Positions 20,433 through 29,749 of a stretch of DNA of 64,000 nucleotides are shown one piece after another (within the stretch, counting starts at the first letter, position 1; every line of letters begins with the position of its first letter). The stretch spans positions 310,001 through 374,000 of the forward strand of contig NZ_FOCI01000001.1 of the NCBI RefSeq assembly GCF_900110065.1, read 5' to 3'. The translations under genes and the position numbers were made by a program. The DNA is from Loktanella fryxellensis (GTDB taxonomy: Bacteria; Pseudomonadota; Alphaproteobacteria; Rhodobacterales; Rhodobacteraceae). The notes beneath the pieces are model-generated. The model worked only from the letters and a program-made list of their open reading frames with translations, searched no databases and had not been told where the DNA came from.

Positions 20433-21947
20433 GTGCCGCATGACGCCCTCCGCCCCCTTGATGCACCCGGTGGCGCACCGCTGTTGCCGCAGCATCCGTT
20501 CGACGCCGACGGCGACAAGCTGCGCGAGGAGTGCGGCGTCTTCGGCGTGATCGGCGTCACCGAGGCCAGCAACTTCGTGGCCCTCGGCCTGCATGCGCTG
20601 CAGCATCGCGGGCAAGAGGCGGGCGGCATCGTCACCCACGACCCCGAGAACGGCTTCAACCAGGCCCGTCGGATGGGGCTGGTGCGCGACAACTTCACCA
20701 GTGCGGACATGATGGCGCAACTGCCCGGTGGCCTCGGCATCGGTCACGTCCGCTATTCTACCGCAGGGTCTAAGGGGCAGACCGCGATCCGCGACGTGCA
20801 GCCGTTCTTCGGCGAGTTTTCGATGGGCGGGGCCGCCATCGCCCACAACGGCAATATCACCAATGCCGTGGCCCTGCGGCGCGAGCTGATCGAGCGCGGC
20901 TCGATCTTTCAATCCTCCAGCGACAGCGAATGCATCATCCACCTGATGGCGCGGTCGATGGGACGGTCGATTCCCGACCGCATGGAAGAGGCGCTGCGCA
21001 AGGTCGAGGGGGCGTTTTCCGTCGTCGCCATGACCGACAGCGCGCTGATCGGCTGCCGCGACCCGCTGGGCGTGCGCCCGCTGGTACTGGGCAAACTGGG
21101 CGACAGCTGGGTGCTCGCGTCCGAGACCTGCGCGCTCGACATCGTCGGTGCCGACTTCATCCGCGAAATCGCAGCGGGTGAGATGGTGGTCATCACCGCC
21201 ACCTCCGGCGTGCAGAGCCACTTTCCGTTCCGCACCGCGAAACCTCGCTTCTGCATCTTCGAGCACGTGTATTTCAGCCGCCCGGACAGCATCCTCGGCG
21301 GTCGGTCGGTGTACGAGACGCGCGAGGCGATCGGGCGCGAACTGGCCAAGGAAGCGCCCGTGGACGCCGACCTCGTCTGCCCGGTGCCGGACAGCGGCAC
21401 GCCGGCGGCCATCGGATTTTCGCTGCAATCGGGGATCCCCTATGCGATGGGGATCATCCGCAACCAGTACATGGGCCGCACCTTCATCGAACCGAGCGAG
21501 CAGATCCGCAACATGGGCGTTCGCCTGAAACTGAACGTGAACCGCGCGCTGATCCGCGGCAAACGCGTGATCCTCGTGGATGACAGCGTCGTGCGCGGCA
21601 CCACCAGCCAGAAGATCAAGGAAATGATCCTCGAGGCCGGTGCGGCAGAGGTGCATTTCCGGATCGCCAGCCCGCCGACGCAATGGCCCTGCTTTTACGG
21701 CGTGGACACGCCGGAGCGGGACAAGCTGCTGGCCGCGACGATGACAGAGGACGAGATGCGCGACCATCTGGGCGTCGATTCGCTGAAGTTCATTTCGCTC
21801 GACGGCTTGTACCGTGCTGTCGGTCAGGCGCAGGGCCGCGACAACGCGTCACCGCAATACTGCGATGCGTGTTTCTCAGGCGACTATCCGGTGGCTCCGT
21901 CCGACATGATCGACCGCGGATTCGTGACCAAGACCGCCGCCGAATAG
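20433..21947 (+). CDS. purF: Amidophosphoribosyltransferase
   Basis: 504 residues using the GTG at 20433, which follows CAGGAG with an 8-base spacing; an in-frame GTG at 20409 would add 8 residues. It commits PRPP to purine synthesis. The Ntn-hydrolase domain starts at the Cys in EECGVFGVIG (about residue 34), so a propeptide of about 33 residues should be removed. GIGHVRYSTAG and IAHNGNITN bind glutamine. The C-terminal PRTase domain has the PRPP loop VILVDDSVVRGTTS. YCDACFSGDYP near the end is typical of enzymes with an Fe-S or structural cysteine set. Confidence 0.97.
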   Translation: MPHDALRPLDAPGGAPLLPQHPFDADGDKLREECGVFGVIGVTEASNFVALGLHALQHRGQEAGGIVTHDPENGFNQARRMGLVRDNFTSADMMAQLPGGLGIGHVRYSTAGSKGQTAIRDVQPFFGEFSMGGAAIAHNGNITNAVALRRELIERGSIFQSSSDSECIIHLMARSMGRSIPDRMEEALRKVEGAFSVVAMTDSALIGCRDPLGVRPLVLGKLGDSWVLASETCALDIVGADFIREIAAGEMVVITATSGVQSHFPFRTAKPRFCIFEHVYFSRPDSILGGRSVYETREAIGRELAKEAPVDADLVCPVPDSGTPAAIGFSLQSGIPYAMGIIRNQYMGRTFIEPSEQIRNMGVRLKLNVNRALIRGKRVILVDDSVVRGTTSQKIKEMILEAGAAEVHFRIASPPTQWPCFYGVDTPERDKLLAATMTEDEMRDHLGVDSLKFISLDGLYRAVGQAQGRDNASPQYCDACFSGDYPVAPSDMIDRGFVTKTAAE

Positions 21948-21975
21948 CAGGCGGTGCCTGTGGCGGGCGTCGCAT

Positions 21976-22033
21976 GGGGGGCCAGCCCCCCCGGCTGCGC
22001 CGTCCCCCCGGGATATTTTAGACCAGAAGAAGG
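21976..22033 (+). repeat. Structured intergenic repeat, copy 3 (terminator-like, after purF)
   Basis: Begins 28 bases after the purF stop. The hairpin GGGGGGCCAGCCCCCC (21976-21992) is followed at 22011 by GGATATTTTAGACCAGAAGA. It is nearly identical in layout to copies 1 and 5. A GC stem followed by T-rich bases fits an intrinsic terminator for purF. Confidence 0.6.
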
Positions 22034-22183
22034 CCATGACGCTGCGGCATGGGCGGCAGGCCGCCATATCCGGTGTCCGTCGTCGGCAGGTTCGCGCAGG
22101 TCCGGGCCACGCGGCGGACCTCGACTGTTCATGGCATGCAGGGCGGGTCATAGCGCGTCATTCCGATGCGAGAGAGACCGCCG

Positions 22184-22441
22184 ATGACGACCGGACAAGA
22201 CGTGGGCGCGATCGCCCAGAGTGCTGCCAAGCTGCCGATGGATGCGATCACGCTGATCGGATTGTTCACTGGACCTCAGGGCGACAGCGCCCTGATCCGC
22301 AAGCCCGATGGCCGCGTCGTGCACCTTGCACGCGGCGAGACGACCGACCGCCTGACGCTGCTGGACGTGACCGATCAGGTGGCGGCGGTGCGCGACGGGC
22401 GCGGTACGGTGTTCAGTCTGGCGATGCCGCCGCAGACCTGA
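22184..22441 (+). CDS. Small PilP-like domain protein
   Basis: 85 residues from the ATG at 22184 after GAGAGAGA; an upstream ATG at 22166 is possible. The body matches the beta-rich PilP-like pattern common in Rhodobacterales proteins: ITLIGLFTGPQGDSALIRKP, then DGRVVHLARGE and VAAVRDGRGTVFSL. PilP proper is an inner-membrane lipoprotein of type IV pilus assembly, but here there is no signal peptide or lipobox and no other pilus gene nearby. The function is unknown; the family assignment is by pattern only. Confidence 0.55.
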   Translation: MTTGQDVGAIAQSAAKLPMDAITLIGLFTGPQGDSALIRKPDGRVVHLARGETTDRLTLLDVTDQVAAVRDGRGTVFSLAMPPQT

Positions 22442-22503
22442 GGGCTGCGGACACCGTCCGATCCTGCTGGACAGGGCCACGGTACTGCGGCAAAGACGCG
22501 GCC

Positions 22504-23148
22504 ATGACAGATCAGATCGCCCTCATCACCGGTGCATCGCGCGGCCTTGGCGCCGCCATTGCGACAGCCCTTGCCGGACGCTATCACATTGTGGCCGTCG
22601 CCCGCACCATAGGCGCGCTGGAGGAGCTGGACGACGCGATCCAAGCACGCGGCGGACAGGCGACCCTTGCGCCGATGGACATCACCACGGACGCTGCGAT
22701 GCAGCAGTTGTGCCGCGGCATCCATGATCGCTGGGGACATCTGGACCTGTGGGTCCACACCGCGATCCATGCGGCCCCCCTGTCGCCTGCTGCACATATC
22801 GCCCCCAAGGACTTCGCATCGTCGCTGGACGTGAACGTGACGGCGGTACAGCGGCTAATCGGCTATGTGGCCCCCCTGCTGGGGTCGCAGGGCCGCGCGG
22901 TGTTCTGCGACGACACGGTTGCGGGCACCAAGTTCCACGGCACCTATGGGGCGACCAAGGCGGCACAGCTCGCCCTCGTGCGCAGCTGGCAGGCCGAGAC
23001 GGCGCAGACCGGGCCGCAGGTCATGCTGATCGACCCCGCGCCGATGCCCACCGCCCTGCGCGCCCGGTTTCACCCGGGCGAGGACCGCAACAGGCTGGCG
23101 CATCCCGCGACCGAGGCCGCGCGTCTGCTGGACGCGATCACCGGCTGA
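22504..23148 (+). CDS. Short-chain dehydrogenase/reductase family protein
   Basis: 214 residues. Rossmann NAD(P) motif TGASRGLG lies at residues 10-17. The catalytic YxxxK is in YGATKAAQLALV. The serine that normally lies about 13 residues before the tyrosine falls in FCDDTVAG, where a threonine stands in its place, so activity may be altered or lost. NVTAVQRLIGY holds the structural Asn. The protein is short and lacks much of the substrate loop. It lies 62 bases after the PilP-like gene and 106 bases before surE. Confidence 0.85.
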   Translation: MTDQIALITGASRGLGAAIATALAGRYHIVAVARTIGALEELDDAIQARGGQATLAPMDITTDAAMQQLCRGIHDRWGHLDLWVHTAIHAAPLSPAAHIAPKDFASSLDVNVTAVQRLIGYVAPLLGSQGRAVFCDDTVAGTKFHGTYGATKAAQLALVRSWQAETAQTGPQVMLIDPAPMPTALRARFHPGEDRNRLAHPATEAARLLDAITG

Positions 23149-23254
23149 TTCCCCGGCGCCACAGGTGTCCTGAAACGCCGCACGGCAGCGGTCGCGCCTT
23201 GCGGTGGGGCACCCCGCCTTCTACCCTGACGGCAATCGACAAAATGGGGCCCGC

Positions 23255-24073
23255 ATGCGCATTCTGATCACCAACGACGACGGCATCAACGCGCCGGGAC
23301 TGGTCGTGCTGGATGCCATCGCCCGCGAACTGGCAGGCCCGGAGGGCGAGGTCTGGACGGTCGCCCCCGCCTTCGAGCAATCGGGCGTGGGCCACTGCAT
23401 CAGCTATACCCACCCCACCATGATCTCGGAGTTCGGGCCCCGCCGGTTTGCGGCGGAAGGGACGCCGGCGGACTGCGTGCTGGCAGCACTCTATGACGTG
23501 ATGCAAGACGCACCCCCGGACCTGATCCTGTCCGGCGTGAACAGGGGCAACAATGCCGCCGAGAACGTCGTCTATTCCGGCACCATCGGGGCCGCGATGG
23601 AGGGCGCGCTGCAAGGCTACCGCGCCATCGCGCTGTCGCAATACTATGGCCCGCGGAACGTAAAGCTGGCCGATCCGTTCGAGGCCGCGTCGGCAACGGG
23701 CGTGGCCCTGATCCGCCGCCTTCTGCACGACGATTTCTGGCAGGACAGCGACGGGCCGGGCCACGGCTATCGTCCGTTCTACAACATCAACTTTCCCGCG
23801 GTGCCGGCGGCAGAGGTGCAGGGCGTGCGCATGACACGACAGGGCCTGCGCGACGGCATCTTTCACAGCGTCGAGGCGCAGGTGTCGCCCACGGGCCGGC
23901 GGTTCATGTGGGTGCGTGGCGGCAACCAGCAGGTCGACACGGGCCCGGGCACCGATGCGTCGGCGAACCTCGCGGGCTACGTGTCGGTCACGCCGCTGCG
24001 GGCGGACCTGACGGCGCATGACATGCTGGACCGCCTGCAGGGGCGGCTGGACGACACGGCACCCACCCCGTGA
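23255..24073 (+). CDS. surE: 5'/3'-nucleotidase SurE
   Basis: 272 residues. Metal-dependent phosphatase acting on nucleoside monophosphates. Metal ligands are in [15 protein letters not shown] (D8, D9), in the Ser of EQSGVGH and in the Asn of [18 protein letters not shown]. The C-terminal swapped arm ([18 protein letters not shown]) is intact. The stop overlaps the pcm GTG start (GTGA), the widespread surE-pcm stationary-phase pairing. Confidence 0.96.
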   Translation: MRILITNDDGINAPGLVVLDAIARELAGPEGEVWTVAPAFEQSGVGHCISYTHPTMISEFGPRRFAAEGTPADCVLAALYDVMQDAPPDLILSGVNRGNNAAENVVYSGTIGAAMEGALQGYRAIALSQYYGPRNVKLADPFEAASATGVALIRRLLHDDFWQDSDGPGHGYRPFYNINFPAVPAAEVQGVRMTRQGLRDGIFHSVEAQVSPTGRRFMWVRGGNQQVDTGPGTDASANLAGYVSVTPLRADLTAHDMLDRLQGRLDDTAPTP

Positions 24074-24708
24074 CCGACCCGCAGACCCAGATGCAGTTCC
24101 TCTATGCCTTGCGCAGCAAGGGCGTGACCGACGCCCGCGTGCTGACCGCGATGGAGCGGATCGACCGCGCCGCGTTCCTGCGCGGCATCTTCGCCGCCCG
24201 CGCCTACGAGGACACGCCGCTGCCCATCGCCTGCGGGCAGACGATCAGCCAGCCGTCCATCGTCGGGCTGATGACGCAGGCGCTGGACATCGACCCGCGC
24301 CACAAGGTCCTCGAGATCGGGACCGGATCGGGCTATCAGGCGGCGATCCTGAGCCAGCTGGCACGCAGGGTCTATACCATCGACCGCTTCAAGCGGCTGG
24401 TGACGGAGGCGCAGGCGGTGTTCGACAGCCTGTCCATCGTCAACATCACGGCGATCACCGCGGACGGCAGCTTCGGTCTGGCGGAACAGGCCCCCTTCGA
24501 CCGCATCCTGCTGACCGCCGCCGCCGAGGACCCGCCGGGCCCCCTGCTGGCGCAACTGCGTGTCGGCGGCATCATGGTGTTGCCTGTGGGGCAGTCGGAC
24601 ACGGTGCAAAGCCTGATCCGTGTGACCCGGCTGGAAAAGGGCTTCGACTACGAGGAATTGCGCCCAGTGCGGTTTGTGCCCTTGATCGAGGGGATCGGTC
24701 AGGACTAG
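24070..24708 (+). CDS. pcm: Protein-L-isoaspartate O-methyltransferase
   Basis: 212 residues, GTG start. Repairs damaged aspartyl/asparaginyl residues using SAM. The SAM site [15 protein letters not shown] and the preceding substrate-binding [16 protein letters not shown] are family signatures. [20 protein letters not shown] follows as the post-motif segment. It is coupled to surE upstream and followed 76 bases later by the LytM/LysM gene. Confidence 0.96.
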   Translation: MTDPQTQMQFLYALRSKGVTDARVLTAMERIDRAAFLRGIFAARAYEDTPLPIACGQTISQPSIVGLMTQALDIDPRHKVLEIGTGSGYQAAILSQLARRVYTIDRFKRLVTEAQAVFDSLSIVNITAITADGSFGLAEQAPFDRILLTAAAEDPPGPLLAQLRVGGIMVLPVGQSDTVQSLIRVTRLEKGFDYEELRPVRFVPLIEGIGQD

Positions 24709-24784
24709 AACCGACCCGACATCACCGGGCACGGCGCCCGGCCTCTGCCCCATCGCGCGGCACAGCCATGACAGGACCAGAGCC

Positions 24785-25999
24785 ATGACAGCGACCACAT
24801 CCCCCAGCCTGCGCCGCTTTGCGTTGACGGCCTCGGCGCTGGCGCTGCTGGCGGCTTGCGAAGGCGGCATGCCCGACCTCGACCTGCGCGATCAGGCGGG
24901 TGGGTTCGACACCTCGCCTGCCGTGGCCGATCTGCCGGACCGGCCGCAGCCGGATGCGCGCGGCGTCATCTCGTATCCCGGCTATCAGGTGGTCGTGGCG
25001 CAGCGCGGCGACACGATGGCCAGCATCGCAAGCCGGCTGAACCTGTCGGCGGCGGAACTGGCCAGCTTCAACGGTGTCGCCATCGATACGCCCCTGCGGC
25101 AGGACGAAGTGGTCGCCCTGCCCGGCCGCGTGGCAGAGCCGTCGGCGTCGACCGGTGCCGTGCTGCCCGCGACGGGCACGATCGACGTCAGCGCCATCGC
25201 GACCACGGCCCTTGACCGGGCATCCAGCACCGCACCGGTGCAGGGCGGCCTGGCCCCCCTGCCATCCGCCGGCGGTGTCGAGCCGATCCGCCATCAGGTC
25301 GCACCCGGCGAAAGCGCGTTCTCGATCAGCAGGCTCTACAACGTGCCGGTCGAGACGCTGAGCGCGTGGAACGGACTGACCGGGGACCTCGCGGTGCGCG
25401 AAGGGCAGTTCCTGCTGATCCCGCAGGGCGGTGTAGCCAACCCGGCCGGTGGGCCGACGACGGCGCCGGGCACCGGCAGCGGATCGCCGATCCCGCCGTC
25501 CGCCGCAGCCCCCCTGCCCGCCGTCGATCCTGCCACGCCCCTGCCGGAGGCTGCGACACCGCCGGCCCCGTCGCTGGAGGAAGCGGCACCCGAAACCGAA
25601 ACCATCGCCGCACCGGCGGCACCCGCTGCACCCGCGGCGGCGCCCGCCAGCGATGGGCGGTTCCTGCGCCCGGTCGCGGGCAGCGTGATCCGCGACTATG
25701 CGCCGGGCCGCAACGAAGGCATCGATATCGGCGCCACCGCAGGCGCCACCGTGCAGGCCGCCGACGCGGGCACCGTGGCCGCCGTCACGACGGACACCAA
25801 CGGCACGGCGATCGTCGTCGTCCGCCATGCAGACAGCCTGCTCACGGTCTATACCAACCTCGAGGATCTGAGCGTGGCCAAGGGCGACTCTGTGTCGCGC
25901 GGCGGCACGCTGGGAAAGGTCAAGGCTGGCGATCCGAGCTTCGTCCACTTCGAGGTGCGCCGCGGGCTGGAATCAGTCGATCCCAACGATTTCCTTTAG
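24785..25999 (+). CDS. NlpD-like lipoprotein with two LysM domains and a degenerate LytM (M23) domain
   Basis: 404 residues. A lipoprotein signal ends in ALLAAC with the lipid-bearing Cys at residue 25. The first LysM is near residues 60-105 (YQVVVAQRGDTMASIASRLN), the second near residues 170-215 (IRHQVAPGESAFSISRLYNV). A long Pro/Ala-rich linker leads to the LytM domain from about residue 292. The zinc ligands are absent: NEGIDIGA has N for the expected H, and the later HxH position reads VYTNLEDL. Only VHFEVRRG keeps a His. E. coli NlpD is degenerate in the same way and activates amidase AmiC instead of cutting peptidoglycan. The surE-pcm-nlpD order supports that role. Confidence 0.85.
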   Translation: MTATTSPSLRRFALTASALALLAACEGGMPDLDLRDQAGGFDTSPAVADLPDRPQPDARGVISYPGYQVVVAQRGDTMASIASRLNLSAAELASFNGVAIDTPLRQDEVVALPGRVAEPSASTGAVLPATGTIDVSAIATTALDRASSTAPVQGGLAPLPSAGGVEPIRHQVAPGESAFSISRLYNVPVETLSAWNGLTGDLAVREGQFLLIPQGGVANPAGGPTTAPGTGSGSPIPPSAAAPLPAVDPATPLPEAATPPAPSLEEAAPETETIAAPAAPAAPAAAPASDGRFLRPVAGSVIRDYAPGRNEGIDIGATAGATVQAADAGTVAAVTTDTNGTAIVVVRHADSLLTVYTNLEDLSVAKGDSVSRGGTLGKVKAGDPSFVHFEVRRGLESVDPNDFL

Positions 26000-26000
26000 G

Positions 26001-26015
26001 ACCGGCTGCGCCGGT
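26001..26015 (+). terminator. Short hairpin after the NlpD-like gene
   Basis: ACCGGC and GCCGGT form a 6-base-pair stem with a 3-base loop, two bases after the stop. There is no T-run, so termination is only a possibility. Confidence 0.3.
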
Positions 26016-26160
26016 GCCTTCGGCGATAGTACTTGTCAAAAAGCGATGCCACAGGTCCGGCCCACGATGCTGGTCCCGTGGGTCCGTCGGTCGCGGGCGA
26101 CGGGCGCTGATCCGGCCTGCGGGGCATGGGGGCCGGCACGACAAATGCGGCGTGACGGGA

Positions 26161-27003
26161 TCAGTCCAGACGCACGCCCCGCCGCGCGGCGAGGTCGGTG
26201 AAATACTGCCACGCGACACGGCCTGACCGGCTGCCGCGGGTCGCCTGCCATTCGATCGCTTCGGCCCGCAGGGTGGCATCGTCGACGACCACGCCGTGGG
26301 CATCGCAGTAGCCGCGGATCATCGCCAGATACTGGTCCTGATCGCAGGGATGGAATCCCAGCCACAGCCCGAAGCGGTCGGACAGGCTGACCTTTTCATC
26401 CACCGCCTCGCCGGGGCTGATGGCGGTCGCGCGTTCGTTCTCGATCATGTCGCGGGGCATCAGGTGACGGCGGTTCGAGGTCGCGTAGAGGATGACGTTG
26501 GTGGGCCGCCCCTCGATGCCGCCGTCGAGGACGGCCTTCAGCGATTTGTAATGGTTGTCGTCGTGACTGAACGACAGGTCGTCGCAGAACAGGACGAAGC
26601 GCTGGGACGCACCCCGCAGCAGGTCCAGCAGACGGCCGATGGTGGGCAGATCCTCGCGCTGGATCTCGACGATGCGCAGATCGGGGTTGGTTGCATGAAC
26701 TGCGGCGTGGATCGCCTTGACGAGGCTTGATTTTCCCATGCCGCGCGCGCCCCAGAGCAGGGCGTTGTTGGCGGGCAAACCGGAGGCGAAGCGTTGGGTG
26801 TTGGCCATCAGCGTGTCGCGGGACCGGTCGATGCCCACCAGCAGGCCGACATCGACGCGGGCCACCCTTTGCACCGGCGACAGCCGGTCCGGGTCCGCGT
26901 GCCAGACGAAGGCGCTGGCGGCGTCGAAGTCGGGCGCGGTGGCCGGTCCCGGTCGCAGCCGCTCGAGGGAGGCGGCGATCCGATCGAGGGCGTCGGTGGT
27001 CAT
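26161..27003 (-). CDS. DUF815-type AAA ATPase
   Basis: 280 residues; the ATG at 27003 overlaps the tatC stop (ATGA). Walker A GARGMGKSSLVKAIH, Walker B FVLFCDDLSF and the sensor strand NVILYATSNRRHLM place it in the DUF815 (PF05673) ATPases. The molecular target is not known. In Rhodobacterales this gene commonly trails tatABC, so it is likely co-transcribed with the Tat operon; no functional link to Tat has been shown from the sequence. Confidence 0.85.
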   Translation of the reverse strand: MTTDALDRIAASLERLRPGPATAPDFDAASAFVWHADPDRLSPVQRVARVDVGLLVGIDRSRDTLMANTQRFASGLPANNALLWGARGMGKSSLVKAIHAAVHATNPDLRIVEIQREDLPTIGRLLDLLRGASQRFVLFCDDLSFSHDDNHYKSLKAVLDGGIEGRPTNVILYATSNRRHLMPRDMIENERATAISPGEAVDEKVSLSDRFGLWLGFHPCDQDQYLAMIRGYCDAHGVVVDDATLRAEAIEWQATRGSRSGRVAWQYFTDLAARRGVRLD

Positions 27004-27875
27004 GGCTTTGGCGTATCCTCGGGGCTCAGCTTGTTGCCGTAGATATCCTCGTCCTCGGCCACGGCGCCGCTGGCCCGCAATTCGGCCAGCCGTGTCCGTT
27101 CGATGCGGGCCACGAGGAAGATCGACACTTCGTAAAGGCCATAGACGACCGTGAAAAGAATGAGCTGGCTCACCACGTCCGGCGGGGTCGCGACCGCTGC
27201 CAGCAAAAGGATGCCGACGATGGCGTATTTGCGCGTGTTGCGCAGGCCCGCAGCCGACACCAGCCCCGCCTTGCCCATCAGCGTCAGCAGCACCGGCAGC
27301 TGGAAGCACAGACCGAACGCCACGATGAACTTGATCGTCAGGTTGAGATAGGCCTTGGCAGACCCCTGGAACACCAGACCCGCCGCCTGTGCCGTCGTCT
27401 CGGCCCCGTCGGTCATGACGCCGCCCTGCTGGAAGTTCAGAAAGAACGCGAAGGCCAGCGGCGTGATGACGTAATAGGCGAAGGCCGCGCCCAGAAAGAA
27501 CATGAACGGCGAAGCGAGCAGGAACGGCAGGAACGCCCCTTGTTCGGACTTGTAGAGACCCGGCGCCACGAAGCGCCACAGCTGGTAGCTGATGAAGGGA
27601 AACGACAGACACAGACCGCCGACGAGCGAGATCTGGATGGCGACGAAGAACCCCTCCTCCAGCGCGATGAATATCAGGCCGCACGCCTGCCCATCCGCAT
27701 CCAGTGCGGCGCACAGGGGCCGCGTCAGAAAGTCGAAGATCGGATTCCAGACGGTGAAGCAGATCACCATGCCAACGACGAATGCGAACAGCGCCTTGAT
27801 CAGACGCGAGCGCAGTTCGATCAGATGTTCCATCAGGGGGGCGGCGCTGTTGTCCAACTCGTCCTGCACGCTCAT
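27000..27875 (-). CDS. tatC: Sec-independent translocase subunit TatC
   Basis: 291 residues with six membrane helices. It is the Tat receptor subunit that binds twin-arginine signal peptides. The N-terminal cytoplasmic motif PLMEHLIELRSRLI and the first-loop FDFLTRPL are family hallmarks. FVAPGLYKSEQGAFLPF and the TPPDVVSQLILF region near the C-terminus are also typical. The C-terminus carries a 50-residue charged extension. It overlaps tatB by four bases. Confidence 0.96.
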   Translation of the reverse strand: MSVQDELDNSAAPLMEHLIELRSRLIKALFAFVVGMVICFTVWNPIFDFLTRPLCAALDADGQACGLIFIALEEGFFVAIQISLVGGLCLSFPFISYQLWRFVAPGLYKSEQGAFLPFLLASPFMFFLGAAFAYYVITPLAFAFFLNFQQGGVMTDGAETTAQAAGLVFQGSAKAYLNLTIKFIVAFGLCFQLPVLLTLMGKAGLVSAAGLRNTRKYAIVGILLLAAVATPPDVVSQLILFTVVYGLYEVSIFLVARIERTRLAELRASGAVAEDEDIYGNKLSPEDTPKP

Positions 27876-28567
27876 GCATCACCTTCCGGGGTATCGGACG
27901 GGACCGTTGCCGGGGCCCGGACCTTGGCGGCTTTCGGCGCCTTGGGGGGCTTGGGCAGCTTCGGCAACACGTCGGGCCCGCCGACTTTAGGCGTCTTCGC
28001 CTTGGCGACCTTGGGTTTCTTGACCTTGGCGGGCGGCGACACCGCTTCGGCGATCGGTGGCAGCCCGGTCGGCGCGGGCATCGCCTGCGCCGGCGCTGCG
28101 GATGGCACGGCCGTCGGCGGCAACAGGTCGCCTGCCACGTCCTGCGCGTCGAAGGGCTCCGGCTCTTCCGACATCTCGGCCGCATCGGCGGCAGCAATCT
28201 CGCGGGCGCGGCGTTCCTCGGCGGCGTGCGCCGTGGCGGCCCCCAGTGCGTCCTTTGAGGCCTGCCGTTCGGCAGACAGCTTGGCCGTTTCCGTGCCGGG
28301 CTTGTAGGTCATCTCGGCGGACTCGCGCAGCTTGTCCACGCCGAATTTCGCTGGATTTGCAGCAGCCTGTATCGACTTGCTGATGTCGCGCACACCGCTG
28401 TCGTCGGCGGCCTGTTCCATCGCGCGCTGGAATTCGTGCGCCATGCCACGGGCCTTGCTGCTCATGCGGCCCAGCTCGCGGAACATGTTCGGAAGATCTT
28501 TCGGCCCGATCACGATCAGGGCCACGATCCCGATCAGGATCACTTCGCTCCAGCCAAGGCCGAACAT
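27872..28567 (-). CDS. tatB: Sec-independent translocase subunit TatB
   Basis: 231 residues. The N-terminal transmembrane helix (MFGLGWSEVILIGIVALIVI) is followed by GPKDLPNMFRELGR and an amphipathic helix, which makes it TatB rather than TatA. The long tail is Ala/Pro/Lys-rich with a repetitive K-x-P-K pattern (KVKKPKVAKAKTPKV), probably disordered. TatB pairs with TatC in the signal-peptide receptor. The tail is longer than in E. coli but usual in this group. Confidence 0.93.
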   Translation of the reverse strand: MFGLGWSEVILIGIVALIVIGPKDLPNMFRELGRMSSKARGMAHEFQRAMEQAADDSGVRDISKSIQAAANPAKFGVDKLRESAEMTYKPGTETAKLSAERQASKDALGAATAHAAEERRAREIAAADAAEMSEEPEPFDAQDVAGDLLPPTAVPSAAPAQAMPAPTGLPPIAEAVSPPAKVKKPKVAKAKTPKVGGPDVLPKLPKPPKAPKAAKVRAPATVPSDTPEGDA

Positions 28568-28588
28568 AGACGTTACCTCAGGCGGGGA

Positions 28589-28801
28589 TCAGACGTTGTC
28601 TTTTTTCGCATCCGGCGTCACGTCGCGGGCATCGGCAAAGCTGTCGTCGAGCTCTTTCTTGCCATCGTCCACGCCCCGCTTGAAGGCGGTGATACCCTTG
28701 CCGACTTCGCCCATCAGGGACGAGATCTTGCCACGTCCGAACAGGACCAGCACCACGACGGCGATCAGAAGAAGGCCCGGAAGGCCGATGTTGTTCAGCA
28801 T
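28589..28801 (-). CDS. tatA: Sec-independent translocase subunit TatA
   Basis: 70 residues, the pore-forming Tat subunit. One transmembrane helix ([19 protein letters not shown]) with the F-G-R-G hinge is followed by an amphipathic helix ([15 protein letters not shown]) and an acidic tail. It is the first gene of tatA-tatB-tatC and ends 21 bases before tatB. The promoter should lie in the gap 28802-28917. Confidence 0.95.
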   Translation of the reverse strand: MLNNIGLPGLLLIAVVVLVLFGRGKISSLMGEVGKGITAFKRGVDDGKKELDDSFADARDVTPDAKKDNV

Positions 28802-28917
28802 GTCACGTTTCCCCTTGCGGAGCCCGGTCACAGGACCGGGCGGTTTTAACCTGTCCGGCATACCCCTGTCGGGGCACGTTGGAAAGCGGCAAGTGGTCAA
28901 CTGCGCGTGGGGCGCGC

Positions 28918-29736
28918 CTACCAGCCTGCCGCCTTGCGCAGCATGTTCAGGGCCACGAGGATCAGGAAGACCCCGAACACCCGCCTGAGCCGTATCGCAT
29001 CCGTGCGGTGCGCCAGACGTGCCCCATACGGGGCCGTCAGCAGCGTCATCGCGATGACGAGGCCGAAGGCCACCATGTTCACCGACCCCACCGTGAATGG
29101 CGGGGCCACGGCGACCGGTTGGAACAGCAGCACCAGCACCGATGGCACGGCGATCAGCACGCCGAACCCCGCCGCCGTCGCCACCGCCCGGTGGATCGGC
29201 GTGTTGTAGAGCGTCATGACCGGCACCCCGAACGACCCGCCGCCGATGCCCATCAGCACCGACAGGAATCCCACCAGCGGCGACAGCGCCGCCCGCGCCC
29301 AGCCCCGCGGCATCGCCTGCGCCACGCGCCAGTCGTTGCGCCCGAACGTCATGTAAAGGCCGACACAGATCGCCAGCCCGCCGAAGATCAGTTGCAGCGA
29401 CAGCGTGCGCAGGCTGGAGACGAGGACCACGCCGATCAGCGCACCGATCACGATGCCCGGCGCCCAGGTGCGCAGGATGGCCCAGTCCACCGCCCCCTTG
29501 CGCTGGTGTGCCTGCAGCGACCGCAGGCTGGTGACGATGATCGTCGCCAGCGAAGTGGCCAGACACATCTGCATCAGTTGCGGGCCGTCGTAGCCCAGCG
29601 CGCCGAACGCATAGAAGAACGCCGGCACGAGGATGATGCCGCCGCCGACACCCAGCAGACCCGCCATGACGCCCGCGATCGCCCCGATCACCAGCAGCAG
29701 GGCCCCCATCGCCAACAGCAGGGTCGTGTGGTCCAT
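28918..29736 (-). CDS. TSUP (TauE/SafE) family anion permease
   Basis: 272 residues and about eight hydrophobic segments. The duplicated TSUP signature is seen: [20 protein letters not shown] in the first half and [20 protein letters not shown] in the second. Members export sulfite, sulfonates or related anions; the substrate here cannot be told. The gene ends upstream of tatA on the same strand and starts 13 bases after the dusA stop, so dusA and this gene may share a transcript. Confidence 0.9.
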   Translation of the reverse strand: MDHTTLLLAMGALLLVIGAIAGVMAGLLGVGGGIILVPAFFYAFGALGYDGPQLMQMCLATSLATIIVTSLRSLQAHQRKGAVDWAILRTWAPGIVIGALIGVVLVSSLRTLSLQLIFGGLAICVGLYMTFGRNDWRVAQAMPRGWARAALSPLVGFLSVLMGIGGGSFGVPVMTLYNTPIHRAVATAAGFGVLIAVPSVLVLLFQPVAVAPPFTVGSVNMVAFGLVIAMTLLTAPYGARLAHRTDAIRLRRVFGVFLILVALNMLRKAAGW

Positions 29737-29749
29737 GCGTGGTCCCTCC

